The notes: generated from the sequence alone by a model not told the origin. DNA of 64,000 nt from Salegentibacter salegens (GCF_900142975.1 NZ_LT670848.1:3534001-3598000); one strand, 5' to 3'; shown: positions 56,027 to 64,000, numbered from the stretch's first letter. Translations and numbers: made by a program.

Positions 56027-56623
56027 TTAGCGATAAACTTTTCCGCTTCTAATTTTTAATTCGCCTTTCTTTTCCAGGCCTTTCATAGCCCTGATTACGG
56101 TTTCTACTCGAAGCCCGGTTAAATCGGCGATCTGTTGGCGGGTAAGGTTTACTTTAAATTTAAACTGTCCTTCAATTTGATGTACATAGCGCTTTAAATA
56201 ATCCAGGATCCTAATAATTCTATGTTCGGGATCCTGACTCGAAATTTCAGAAACCATAATCGCTTTGTAGAAAAGCCTTTCGGCCAGCGTGCGGGTTAGT
56301 TTTAGGTGGGTTTCGGGATGTTGTGTAAGCAGTTCCAGGAAATTCAATTTTGGCAGTTTTAAAACTTCAGAAGTTTTTATAGCTTCAGCATTGGCGGGAT
56401 ATTTTACATCGGCGAGCAAGGGTGGTTCGCCAAAAGTTTGCCCGTCAGTAAACATTCCCTGTATAAACTCCTTTCCGTCGGCATTATAATTATTCATCTT
56501 GATCTCCCCGGAAATAATCTGAAAAAAATTAAGCGCAATTTCTCCTTCTCTAAAAAGCTGGTCACCTTTATGGTAGGTTTCTCTTGAAGCTCCAAATTCC
56601 AGTAAAATATTTTCCGCAACCAT
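56027..56623 (-). CDS. Crp/Fnr family transcription regulator
   Basis: A 198-residue regulator. The N-terminal cyclic-nucleotide-binding fold (residues 10-115, QLFREGEIALNFFQIISGEI) has no Fnr-type cysteine cluster, so it does not sense oxygen by iron-sulfur chemistry, and a heme or other ligand is possible. The C-terminal winged helix has TRQQIADLTGLRVETVIRAM. It sits at the end of the nos operon and is the obvious candidate to bind the two TTATGA-N6-TCATAA sites in this window. Confidence 0.88.
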   Translation of the reverse strand: MVAENILLEFGASRETYHKGDQLFREGEIALNFFQIISGEIKMNNYNADGKEFIQGMFTDGQTFGEPPLLADVKYPANAEAIKTSEVLKLPKLNFLELLTQHPETHLKLTRTLAERLFYKAIMVSEISSQDPEHRIIRILDYLKRYVHQIEGQFKFKVNLTRQQIADLTGLRVETVIRAMKGLEKKGELKIRSGKVYR

Positions 56624-56642
56624 ATTTTATATTTAATCAAAA

Positions 56643-56650
56643 CAAACTTA
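56643..56650 (-). promoter_or_regulatory. -7 element TAAGTTTG of the Crp/Fnr gene
   Basis: Exact TAnnTTTG match on the minus strand, 19 nt before the start codon, with a TTTGG (-33-like) about 16 nt further upstream. Confidence 0.5.
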
Positions 56651-56705
56651 TAAAAAACGAGAAGACCAAACATAGATTAAAATGATAAAGCTTAGCAATT
56701 CTTTA

Positions 56706-57914
56706 TTATCTCTTCAATAAATTCACTCCCAAAATCCATCCCACGGCAATAGGTATTAGGGCACTTACTAAAACCAGTAACAGAAAGTAATCACCAAAAA
56801 ATGGCAGTCCTAACCAAAGCACCAGGCCTTTGTAGAAAATTAGTGCTTCTGAAATTATAAATCCGCTGAGGTAAACGTAAAAAGCCTTTTTTGGGATATG
56901 TAGTAAGTTTAACCAGTTTAGAAAAGCGAATAAAGCCAGGGAAACAAACCCCAGGAATACCCAGTGCAAATAGCCAATTACAAAATCAAGATTATTAAAA
57001 GCCAAATCGGCGAAAAATGGTATGGCGCTAAGGCTTTGCATTAAAATTTTACCGATTAGCAATATTCCTGAAATCATTAAAATTCGATAATTAAATGAGC
57101 TTAATCCCGATTTTAGAAGATTTTTATTCCGCAGTATAAATGCGAAAAGTTGGTAGAAAGCCATTAAAAGTAGCATTACCCCGAGTCCGCCCAGTAAGTA
57201 AAAAACTAACGGAGGATTTGTCCAATACGTAGAAAGGAAAAAACTTAAAATAACCCCTGAATTTAGCAGCAGAAAAAAATGCTTAAATTTTTTTGCGCCG
57301 AAATCTATGTTTAATTTTTGAAAGAGGTAAAATAAAATTCCCAGCAGGCCCACTAAAAACCAAGCATTATATTGAAAATGCAAATAAAAATACACAGAGA
57401 GTTTATACCAAATTGAGGTATTGCCCAGTGTGCTCATAATGGCTCCCAGGGCCCAGGGACCTATGCTGGAAAATACCATATACCAAAGCGCTGCTTTTAT
57501 AAGTTTACAACTATGAGTTTTGCTATGCTTTTTTGAAATGTTACGCAATACAAAAGCTGTATAGAAATAGGAGCAAAAAAGAAAAAGCGTTGAAAAAATA
57601 ATGGAAATTACTGCATAACCCTGAAACGGAAAACTAAACAACATTCCTAATAAACTAATATTTGTAGCCAGGAAAATATAGAGGTACTTTTTAGAAAGTT
57701 CGGTTTTATGAAAAAACAACCTATAAATAATTCCGGTTAAAGCGAGATACACCCAACCCAATAAAGCAATGTGGGAATGCGCGTGAAGAATATATTTATA
57801 ATTCCCGGGAACGGGAGTTACGTAAAATAATCTCAGAAAAATTCCCAGCAAAGCGGCCAGGAGAAAATAGGCGATGGCGATTTTGTGATGAGCTTTTAAA
57901 TCTACACGTAGCAT
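56706..57914 (-). CDS. Polytopic membrane protein related to heme-copper oxidase subunit I / NnrS-like
   Basis: A 402-residue protein with about 12 hydrophobic helices. Conserved histidines sit where heme ligands do in oxidase subunit I: LHAHSHIALLGWVY in helix 2, LHFQYNAWFLVG near residue 175 and GYLHWVFLGFV near residue 320. It lacks the full six-His heme-copper set I would expect in a catalytic oxidase or NO reductase. It lies between the Crp/Fnr gene and ric, so a nitric oxide or heme/copper related role is plausible. The assignment is tentative. Confidence 0.6.
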   Translation of the reverse strand: MLRVDLKAHHKIAIAYFLLAALLGIFLRLFYVTPVPGNYKYILHAHSHIALLGWVYLALTGIIYRLFFHKTELSKKYLYIFLATNISLLGMLFSFPFQGYAVISIIFSTLFLFCSYFYTAFVLRNISKKHSKTHSCKLIKAALWYMVFSSIGPWALGAIMSTLGNTSIWYKLSVYFYLHFQYNAWFLVGLLGILFYLFQKLNIDFGAKKFKHFFLLLNSGVILSFFLSTYWTNPPLVFYLLGGLGVMLLLMAFYQLFAFILRNKNLLKSGLSSFNYRILMISGILLIGKILMQSLSAIPFFADLAFNNLDFVIGYLHWVFLGFVSLALFAFLNWLNLLHIPKKAFYVYLSGFIISEALIFYKGLVLWLGLPFFGDYFLLLVLVSALIPIAVGWILGVNLLKR

Positions 57915-58206
57915 AGGCCGAAAGATACTAAAAAGATAAGAAGTTAGCTTAGAAATTGAACTATGAACGCCAGTACGAACAAAGTGAAGTAATCTCTCCC
58001 GGTTTGACTAAAATCTACAGATTGCTTCTCCCAATAAAAATCGGGATCGCAATGACGATTTTTGGCAATATATGGTGCAATTATTAGCAAAGATTAACCC
58101 CGAAACATTGCTGTTACGGGGTTTCTTCAACACAATTAAAAACATTCTAAAATAAAAAACTAAATTTCACATAGGTATTGGGGGGAATCCTAAAGTGAAA
58201 CTACCT
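57915..58206. other. 292-bp spacer with a REP-like element and a hairpin
   Basis: At about 58010-58053 the minus strand reads CGTCATTGCGATCCCG and then GAGAAGCAATCTGTAG, the GTCATTGCGA...GAAGCAATCT layout of a common bacterial interspersed repeat. At 58096-58123, AACCCCG with CGGGGTT forms a short hairpin after ric. Confidence 0.55.
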
Positions 58207-58929
58207 TTAACCGTTTAAACTGCGTTCAAGCTCAATGGCCTTGGGGAAAAGTATGTTATTTTCTAAATGTACATGGTGGTGCAAATCGGTTTCAAATTCT
58301 TCCAGTTTTGCGTAGAATGCCCTGTAAGTATTACAGGCCCAGTCAGGGTAATTATAATTATCGCTTAATTCTGAAATTTCTTTAAAAATAGCCCCGGCAT
58401 CATCGTGCTCGGTTTCCATCATTTTAATAGGATTATCAATTTTTCCAAATTGCGGTTGTGGCACCGTTGTTCCTTCTTCCTTCGCTCTTACCAGTTTCTT
58501 GATAAATGGAAACAGGATAAGTTCTTCTTTCTTTAAATGGGCGCTTAATTCCTGGGCAACTTCGGTAAATAACTGCTGAATTTTTATAAGTTCAGGTCTC
58601 TCGTGACCGTGCACTTTGGCTACACGTGCCGCATATTGAATAAGTAAGGGAATATTCTCTTCAACATAATGGTGATGTACATTTATAATATGATCGGTTA
58701 AGAAATCCAGTTTCCAGGTTTTATAATCGTACCCAGGAGTGGGAACTAAGGTGGTATCCTCTAATTCTTTCTCCAGTACCTCAAGGCTCACATTAGCTTT
58801 TGCCGCAGCCTGGGCTAAACTAATTCCGCCACCGCAACAAAAATCGATTCCGTATTTTTTAAACAGGTGTGCGTTTTTAATATTTTCGGTAACATAATCG
58901 GCTACGGTTTTAACAGTTTCGGTATTCAT
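58207..58929 (-). CDS. ric: Iron-sulfur cluster repair di-iron protein (Ric/ScdA/YtfE)
   Basis: A 240-residue protein that repairs iron-sulfur clusters damaged by nitric oxide or oxidation. The N-terminal ScdA_N domain has the FCCGGGISLAQAAAK motif near residue 33. The hemerythrin-like domain has the di-iron His/Glu ligands in INVHHHYVEENIP, SAHLKKEELILFPF, METEHDDAG and HHHVHLENNILFPK. I chose the ATG at 58929 (MNTETVKTV); a TTG at 58965 would overlap the promoter. A Crp/Fnr-type operator lies about 60 nt upstream. Confidence 0.92.
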   Translation of the reverse strand: MNTETVKTVADYVTENIKNAHLFKKYGIDFCCGGGISLAQAAAKANVSLEVLEKELEDTTLVPTPGYDYKTWKLDFLTDHIINVHHHYVEENIPLLIQYAARVAKVHGHERPELIKIQQLFTEVAQELSAHLKKEELILFPFIKKLVRAKEEGTTVPQPQFGKIDNPIKMMETEHDDAGAIFKEISELSDNYNYPDWACNTYRAFYAKLEEFETDLHHHVHLENNILFPKAIELERSLNG

Positions 58930-58962
58930 AGTAATAGCTTTAAGTTGAACAATATTTCTATA

Positions 58963-58970
58963 CAAATATC
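58963..58970 (-). promoter_or_regulatory. Possible -7 element of ric
   Basis: Minus strand GATATTTG, one mismatch from TAnnTTTG, 34 nt before the ATG. It is the same octamer as before ettA. Its distance to the operator puts the operator centre near -41. Confidence 0.45.
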
Positions 58971-58990
58971 TGCCTTGTCTACCTGCTATT

Positions 58991-59008
58991 TTATGAGTCT
59001 GGTCATAA
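58991..59008 (-). promoter_or_regulatory. Crp/Fnr-type operator before ric
   Basis: TTATGA-GTCTGG-TCATAA, a perfect inverted repeat with half sites identical to those at 49534-49551. The spacer sequences differ, so only the protein-contacting parts are conserved. Confidence 0.75.
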
Positions 59009-59148
59009 GCCTAAAATTTCACTTAAAATCCTTTAAAATTGACTTGAAATTCAATCAAACTACCTCGCTAAACGCTTCCGATACGCCTTAAAGCCAAAGG
59101 TTCTTTATGCTTGAAAAAAATGAACTATCTAAATAATTAGCCCAGGTT

Positions 59149-60576
59149 TTATCCAAACCATGCTTCTGTCTCGCGTTCTTCAACCTCTTCCCCGGTATCC
59201 AGGTTTAAGCGGGTAATATTTGTTTTTGTATTTAAATACCGGTTCACAATCCTATCGGCATAACTGGAATTTGTTTGCGGAACCAGGTAATCTTCAAACT
59301 GTTCGGGGCCATTAAAATCATCTGAATTCTCTACAAAACCATAGCCGGCATAGCGACCTTTTTTCAGATAGATAAAAGATTTTTCAGCTTTAGTTCTTCC
59401 TTTTTCTACCAGCAGGCAGGAGTCTTCATATTTATTTATATAATCTACAGCTTTAGAAACCCGCCGGTTGTATTCCATTTTATCAATTTCTCCTTTACAC
59501 ATCCCGCTACAGCTGGTTATTTTGTAATGGCTGCAGTGCGAAACACCGGTTTGCAAACCACAATACCTGGGGCATAATTGAAATTCCTGGCAAATATATT
59601 CCAGGAATTTTATAGCTTCCTCGCGGGTGTAAAATTTCATCCAACTTACCGGCGAAACTTTGTTTTTATGAATCACGAACTGCTCAATCCCTTTTTGATT
59701 ATGATAGGAGGTGAGGGTATATGGCCTGCTCAGCTTTTTCTGAGCCTTGTTGAATTCAGGAAAGTATTTTAAGATTAACGCCGATTCCCGCAAGAGTGCC
59801 AGTAATTCACTGCCGGTAAGTTCGTAGTCTATGCTGTAAGTAGCCTGCATCAACTTATATTTCCGGTTAGATTTTTCCTGAAAGTGAGATTTTATCCTGC
59901 TCTTAATATTTTTGGCCTTGCCTATATAAAGCGGGATTCCGTCTTTATCCTTAAAGAAATAGACTCCGGTTGCAGCGGGTAATTCTTCTAAATCTGAATT
60001 TTTAAAATTGGGCGGAAGATAAGAGGCCGCCGTTCTTTGATTCAACAAAGCTTTAAAAACTTCATAGTCGGGATCTAAGACCTGGCATCGGTTAAAAAGC
60101 GTAAGCGTTGCTTCACAATCGCCGCGAGCCCTGTGCCTGTCGGTATGCGGAATATTAATAGACGTACAAATATTTCCCAGGCTATAGGAAAAAAGTCCCG
60201 GAATAAGTTTCCTGGCCAGTCTTACTGTACACAGGCGTTTTCTTTGAAATGGGAGATCCAGATTATTAAATTCTGCTTTAATAATATTGTAATCGAAATT
60301 CACATTATGGGCTACAAAAATGCAATCTTTGGTAATTTTATCAATTTCAGAAGCTATTTCTGAAAATTTTGGCGCATCGGCCACCATGTGATCATTGATG
60401 TTGGTAAGCGTTTCAATGTATAGCGGTATCTCGGTCCCGGGATTTACCAGGGAGCTATACTCGTCTATAACTTTTCCGTTTTGTACCACCAGCACGCAAA
60501 TTTCGGTAATTTTATTTCCCTTAATCCCGCCGCCTGTAGTTTCAATATCGGTTATAGCAAATTTCACATCTTTCAT
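59149..60576 (-). CDS. Exonuclease (DEDDh) fused to GIY-YIG nuclease
   Basis: A 475-residue two-nuclease protein. Residues 1-170 form a DnaQ-like 3'-5' exonuclease (ITDIETTGG, AHNVNFDYN, and HRARGDCEAT with the late His and Asp). A GIY-YIG domain follows from about residue 203 (GVYFFKDKDGIPLYIGKAKN, IKSRI), as in UvrC and Cho. The last part has four cysteines (CPRYCGL, CSHYKITSCSGMC), resembling the Cys cluster of UvrC-like proteins. Family members act in DNA repair. Nothing is adjacent on the same strand to suggest an operon. Confidence 0.88.
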   Translation of the reverse strand: MKDVKFAITDIETTGGGIKGNKITEICVLVVQNGKVIDEYSSLVNPGTEIPLYIETLTNINDHMVADAPKFSEIASEIDKITKDCIFVAHNVNFDYNIIKAEFNNLDLPFQRKRLCTVRLARKLIPGLFSYSLGNICTSINIPHTDRHRARGDCEATLTLFNRCQVLDPDYEVFKALLNQRTAASYLPPNFKNSDLEELPAATGVYFFKDKDGIPLYIGKAKNIKSRIKSHFQEKSNRKYKLMQATYSIDYELTGSELLALLRESALILKYFPEFNKAQKKLSRPYTLTSYHNQKGIEQFVIHKNKVSPVSWMKFYTREEAIKFLEYICQEFQLCPRYCGLQTGVSHCSHYKITSCSGMCKGEIDKMEYNRRVSKAVDYINKYEDSCLLVEKGRTKAEKSFIYLKKGRYAGYGFVENSDDFNGPEQFEDYLVPQTNSSYADRIVNRYLNTKTNITRLNLDTGEEVEERETEAWFG

Positions 60577-60814
60577 GCGACCAAATTATAATTATTTCCG
60601 TAAGTTTAAAAGGAAAAAATACTAAATAATGGAAATATTCCTTACTGAATATGTGTTTTTTCTTTTTTATAGATAAAAAATGACTTCTGAAGCGTAAAAG
60701 AGGTCTCGACTGCGCTCGACCTGACAAGGATGTTGGTTCGTCAAACTGAACTTGTTTTAGCTTCTAACATGAAATGAACTCGACCTGATATGGCTGTTTC
60801 AGTTTTTTGAAGTC

Positions 60815-60843
60815 GTCATCCCGAATTTATTTCGGGATCTAAG
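60815..60843 (+). repeat. Interspersed palindromic repeat, copy 3
   Basis: The same 29-bp unit as at 10389 with stem TCCCGAA and TTCGGGA instead of TTCTGAA and TTCAGAA. All four differences are compensatory within the stem; the loop and flanks are identical. Confidence 0.7.
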
Positions 60844-60935
60844 TTCTGCTATAGACTTTATTGGGATTGAAATATTTTCCCCGTAATTCCTACAAAAATT
60901 TAATCTTCTTCTTATATTGTTAAAAATTTAACAGC

Positions 60936-60960
60936 GGTAGATTTTATTAAATAATCTACC
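60936..60960. repeat. Hairpin GGTAGATT-N9-AATCTACC
   Basis: 8-bp perfect stem. The neighbouring hairpins at 60918-60933 and 61021-61040 make a cluster of three upstream of the PHP-ATPase module. Confidence 0.5.
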
Positions 60961-61169
60961 AAAACAGCCATCCCTACAGGTTGTTTAGTTAATCAATAAC
61001 TTATATTTCTGAATTTTTTTGGAATAAGCTTACTTATTCCGGAAGTTTTAAAATGCAAATTTCTGCGCGATCCACGGTAGGGATTATCCGGGTAGAATTG
61101 CTGTAAATGGAATAGGAAATAGATTATATATAATGAGTCATGCACAATATCAGAAATAATCAATCTTAA

Positions 61170-63311
61170 ATGAAACTAGATATTCACGTTCACACTCGCA
61201 AAATTAAATCTGGCGATGCTCCTACAAGAAATATTGAAACTGAGGAATTTGTTGAAATAATAAAAGATACAGATGTCAAAATTCTTGCAATTACTAACCA
61301 TAATCATTTCGATTTGGCACAGTATGAAGAATTTAGGGATGGGGTTGCCGACAATTGTATTATTTGGCCCGGTATTGAACTTGACATATGGGAAAATGAG
61401 AAAAGAGCACATTTAATAGTCATTTGTAATCCAATAAACTACCAGGAATTTAGTACAGCTGTACAAGAAATTCTAGAAGGTAAAAATCCAGATACTTTTA
61501 CCATTTCATTAAAGGAAACAGTAGAAAAATTTGATCATTTAGACTGTATTTATATCGCTCATTACTTTGTAAAAAGACCAAATTTAGGAGATGAAGAATT
61601 AGATATTCTAATAAACCTAGTTGAGAATTCCAAAAGGATATTGAAGGAAGCTACAAATTCCATTTCTGCAGGAATATATATTAGTCACGGACATAATTCG
61701 ATATATGGTTCTGATGTACAAGATTGGGCGCAATACAGAACGATTTCAAAATCACTTCCAGAATTAAGATTACCGGTTGAAAGTTTTGAACAGTTCTGCT
61801 TATTATTAGAAAAAGATGAAGCAACAATAAATACCTTATTAAATAAAAAGAAAAAAGAAAATATCGAAATTGCTCCATTCAACAATGCTGCAGAAATAAT
61901 CAGAATAGATATTTATAATGATATTAATATTCTCTTCGGATCAAAGGGAACTGGAAAAACTGATATTCTGGAAGCTCTTTCTAGATATTATAATGCTAAG
62001 GGTTATAAGACAAAGGTCTATAAATCTAATGACTTACATTTAGATTATTTATATGACTTAAAAGGTAATTCCATAAATTATAATGTTACAGATTTCGATA
62101 TTGACGATTGTAAAGATGAAATTAAGTTTCTCAAAGAGGTAACTGAGGAGCAAGTTACTAGTATTAATAAATACCTACTTCATTTCTCAGTTGATCAAAC
62201 CAATAAGATTTCAAAGAAGTTGAAAGTAAAGAACATTGCTCAGAAAGATGAAAAACAACCAAATAGAAAATTAGAAGAAGTAAATTTAATATTTGAAGAA
62301 TTTAAATCTTTTCAAGTTTATATAAAATCAACGGATGAACTAGAGGGTTATATTGATAAAGATTTATTGAGTGATCTAGAAGTTTTAATGGACAAAATCT
62401 TAAACCAACTTAATCAAAAAAACGAGGAAAGATTCATAGAATCAAAAAGTGTAAGATTATTAAATCAGTTAATTGAAACGTTTATAAACGAAATTTCAAA
62501 AAAGACAAATCAGCCTCCAAAACCAACTAAGACGGGATTTGCAAATTATGCAAGTAACCGGCTCAAAATAGAGTATATAACACAAAAAATTCTGTCAAAT
62601 ATAAATACAGAGATTGAGCCAATAATCGAAAATGTTGGAAGTCTAGGGGAAAAAGGTGAATTACTTTGTAAAACTAACCTAGTTGTTCAAAATGGAGATA
62701 TCACAGATAGTAAATTTTCATCAGTTCAAAAACATAATAAATCACCGTTGAAAGAATTTTCAAAAAAAATTAAATCAATCGGAAAACACATTTATTTAAA
62801 CAATCTATTTGAAAAAATATCAGGACTGAATGACACTGAGAATATTGAGAATATAACATCTCTAAGTGATTTGCTATTATTTTATAAACATTTCACCATA
62901 AATGATGAATTTTATAGTCCATCAAATGGCGAATCATCTATGATCTTGCTTTACAAAGAACTTAAAGAGAATAAAGAAATTTATCTAATTGACGAACCCG
63001 AAAAAAGCTTAGGAAATGATTACATAAACGATGAGATAGTCCCGCTATTAAAAGATAGAGCTTTATTAGGTAAAAAAGTTATAATTGCAACTCACGATGC
63101 GAATATCGCTGTTAGAACTTTACCCTATAACTCTATCTATAGACTACACGATAAAAATGAATATTTTACAATGACTGGAAACCCATTTTCTAATTCACTC
63201 ACTTGTATTTATGATTCAAGACCTGAAGAAGACTGGAAAGAAATTAGTATGAAAACATTAGAAGGTGGAAAAGCCGCTTTTGGAGAAAGAGGAAAAATAT
63301 ATGGAAACTAA
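61170..63311 (+). CDS. PHP-domain / ABC-type ATPase fusion, probable defence or nucleic-acid-related effector
   Basis: A 713-residue protein with two enzymatic parts. Residues 1-190 form a PHP metallo-phosphoesterase domain: HVHT (H6, H8), TNHNHFD (H44, H46; the usual Asp is Asn43), GIELD (E70), AHLIVIC (H81), IAHYF (H131) and GSDVQD (D182). From about 240 there is an SMC/RecF-like ABC ATPase with Walker A FGSKGTGKT (257-264), a long helical middle, a signature-like PSNGESSMI (about 584), Walker B YLIDEPEKSLG (D608, E609) and an H-switch IATHD (H642). This matches TrlF-type PHP-ATPases. Base composition is more AT-rich than the neighbours. A small gene overlaps its end by 11 nt. Confidence 0.82.
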   Translation: MKLDIHVHTRKIKSGDAPTRNIETEEFVEIIKDTDVKILAITNHNHFDLAQYEEFRDGVADNCIIWPGIELDIWENEKRAHLIVICNPINYQEFSTAVQEILEGKNPDTFTISLKETVEKFDHLDCIYIAHYFVKRPNLGDEELDILINLVENSKRILKEATNSISAGIYISHGHNSIYGSDVQDWAQYRTISKSLPELRLPVESFEQFCLLLEKDEATINTLLNKKKKENIEIAPFNNAAEIIRIDIYNDINILFGSKGTGKTDILEALSRYYNAKGYKTKVYKSNDLHLDYLYDLKGNSINYNVTDFDIDDCKDEIKFLKEVTEEQVTSINKYLLHFSVDQTNKISKKLKVKNIAQKDEKQPNRKLEEVNLIFEEFKSFQVYIKSTDELEGYIDKDLLSDLEVLMDKILNQLNQKNEERFIESKSVRLLNQLIETFINEISKKTNQPPKPTKTGFANYASNRLKIEYITQKILSNINTEIEPIIENVGSLGEKGELLCKTNLVVQNGDITDSKFSSVQKHNKSPLKEFSKKIKSIGKHIYLNNLFEKISGLNDTENIENITSLSDLLLFYKHFTINDEFYSPSNGESSMILLYKELKENKEIYLIDEPEKSLGNDYINDEIVPLLKDRALLGKKVIIATHDANIAVRTLPYNSIYRLHDKNEYFTMTGNPFSNSLTCIYDSRPEEDWKEISMKTLEGGKAAFGERGKIYGN

Positions 63312-63648
63312 AAAAGCTAAAATCACAAGAAGTGATGATAAAACTATTCTATTATTAGAATTAGATGAAAATTTAGAAATTGTAGTTACTGAAGATAATC
63401 CTAATAACATCAAAACAGCTTTCAACAAATTAATTATAGAATTAAAGAAAGGGTTATTTGAATTTGAACTTGAAGATGACAAGGACGATTTATATAATAA
63501 TATATGTAGTGAATATTTGAATCAACTCAACTCAGAAATGATAAGCGTTTTTGAAGAATTGGAAGATTATGAATTATTAGATTTAGAGGAAAAAGTTGAA
63601 AAAGATGACAATGAGGGTGAGCAGGAAGAAGAAGATGATCTACTCTAA
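63301..63648 (+). CDS. Small acidic protein coupled to the PHP-ATPase
   Basis: A 115-residue protein starting METKKAKITRSDDKTILLLE, with a small beta-rich N-terminal part, helices, and a very acidic tail (EEKVEKDDNEGEQEEEDDLL). It has no family I recognise. The ATG at 63301 lies inside the end of the ATPase gene (11-nt overlap) behind GAGGAAAAAT, so the two are co-translated; a GTG at 63265 is a weaker start. The acidic tail could mimic DNA or bind the ATPase. It is the second half of the candidate system. Confidence 0.75.
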   Translation: METKKAKITRSDDKTILLLELDENLEIVVTEDNPNNIKTAFNKLIIELKKGLFEFELEDDKDDLYNNICSEYLNQLNSEMISVFEELEDYELLDLEEKVEKDDNEGEQEEEDDLL

Positions 63649-63722
63649 AAATGATTTTCGATAGATACTGTACATAACAACCATTCATCATAAATAACGG
63701 AGATTACCGTAAAAGTGTAATT
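63649..63722. other. Short spacer between the acidic gene and IS copy C
   Basis: 74 bp with no hairpin terminator seen. Its last 8 bp, GTGTAATT, should be one copy of the target duplication of IS copy C. Confidence 0.4.
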
Positions 63723-64000
63723 GGGAGTGTTAGCTCAACTCTGTCTGCTTCTTCTCCCGGGGGTACCCCCGGGAGAAGAAAATTTTAGTTTTTCGTTTCA
63801 TTGGTGGCTAAGTCCAACTCTAGCCGACCTTCAAATTTAATAGCTAATTGTTGAACTACCAAACCCCAGTTCTGCAGTGGGGCGTTCCATTTCTTTTCAA
63901 TTCTTCTGGTAGCTAGGTAAACCAGCTTCAATAGTGCCATATCATTGGTAAAAGCGCCTTTGGTCTTGGTTACTTTTCTTACCTGCCGGTGAAAAGCCTC
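63723..64000 (-). mobile_element. IS256-family insertion sequence, copy C (left 278 bp only)
   Basis: Identical, as far as it can be read, to the left ends of copies A and B, including the terminal repeat and the 32-bp palindrome (63749-63780). The window ends before its right terminus, so length and target duplication cannot be verified. Orientation is the same as in the other two copies. Confidence 0.9.
63785..64000 (-). CDS. IS256-family transposase, copy C, C-terminal part
   Basis: The last 71 codons of the transposase, ending LATNETKN, identical to copies A and B. The catalytic residues lie beyond the window edge. Confidence 0.9.
   Translation of the reverse strand, partial: EAFHRQVRKVTKTKGAFTNDMALLKLVYLATRRIEKKWNAPLQNWGLVVQQLAIKFEGRLELDLATNETKN

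Larger units (their letters stand above)
60577..61169. other. 593-bp spacer rich in repeats and hairpins
   Basis: Contains, in order: the phrase GTCTCGACTGCGCTCGACCT at 60701, a degenerate GTCAAACTGAACTTG unit near 60750, the interspersed palindrome at 60815, and three hairpins (TGTTAAA/TTTAACA at 60918, GGTAGATT/AATCTACC at 60936, GGAATAAG/CTTATTCC at 61021). No open frame of note. The promoter of the PHP-ATPase gene should lie near its right end. Confidence 0.6.

Noticed and set aside
60918..61040. Hairpin cluster as a retron-type ncRNA
   Set aside because: No reverse transcriptase is encoded nearby and there are no paired msr/msd-like arms.
63715..63722. Target duplication GTGTAATT for IS copy C
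   Set aside because: The right end of the element lies outside the window, so the second copy cannot be confirmed.

Overview
The window looks like chromosomal DNA from a marine-type member of the Flavobacteriaceae (Bacteroidetes). It is AT-rich. It carries menaquinone genes in the flavobacterial order menC-CPBP-menE, a T9SS C-terminal sorting domain, flavobacterial surface-protein families, a clade II type nos cluster and several promoters resembling the Bacteroidetes -7 element TAnnTTTG. I cannot fix the genus from sequence alone. Both ends cut a feature: menC on the left and a third insertion sequence copy on the right. I saw no tRNA, rRNA or CRISPR array.

Positions 1-14082 are mostly housekeeping. 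They hold menC, a CPBP membrane protease and menE; exported M24 and M1 peptidases; a biotin-dependent carboxylase beta subunit; a small membrane protein; DinB; the ABC-F factor EttA; DUF1456 and DUF2254 proteins; a decayed Hsp20 fragment; an outer membrane barrel protein; and a membrane-anchored four-helix sensor-like protein.

Positions 14083-32471 are a Wzx/Wzy-type exopolysaccharide cluster on the plus strand. It encodes an initiating phosphoglycosyltransferase, Wza, a Wzc kinase, a flippase, a putative polymerase, three single-chain glycosyltransferases, a split PssD/PssE transferase, two polysaccharide deacetylases, an AsnB amidotransferase and a formyltransferase. wzc is cut by a 1363-bp IS256-family element that made a perfect 8-bp target duplication. 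The duplication lets the original 770-residue reading frame be rebuilt exactly.

Positions 32472-39787 (minus strand) hold secreted or surface proteins: a GH16 hydrolase, two near-identical heparin-lyase-I-like proteins with decayed fragments of further copies, a surface protein cut by a second identical IS copy, and a small T9SS-sorted protein. These are plausible partners of the exopolysaccharide in trimming, release or adhesion.

Positions 39788-49380 hold an unknown gene, KatG, a YSC84/SYLF lipoprotein, a histidine kinase with a sigma-54-dependent response regulator, and then a short operon (54-residue Cys-rich protein, glutamate-type dehydrogenase, Gre-like factor, unknown protein). That operon lies behind a good sigma-54 promoter match.

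Positions 49381-59100 are a nitrous oxide reductase region: cytochrome c, NosZ, a membrane protein, NosL, NosD, NosF and NosY, followed by a Crp/Fnr regulator, a heme-copper-oxidase-like membrane protein and the iron-sulfur repair protein Ric. The palindrome TTATGA-N6-TCATAA lies at about -41 in front of both the nos operon and ric, which suggests one shared Crp/Fnr regulon.

Positions 59149-64000 hold an exonuclease/GIY-YIG nuclease, a repeat- and hairpin-rich spacer, and an AT-rich two-gene module: a PHP-domain/ABC-type ATPase fusion overlapping a small acidic protein. It resembles a defence system and is followed at once by the third IS copy. This pair is the best candidate for an undescribed system in the window.
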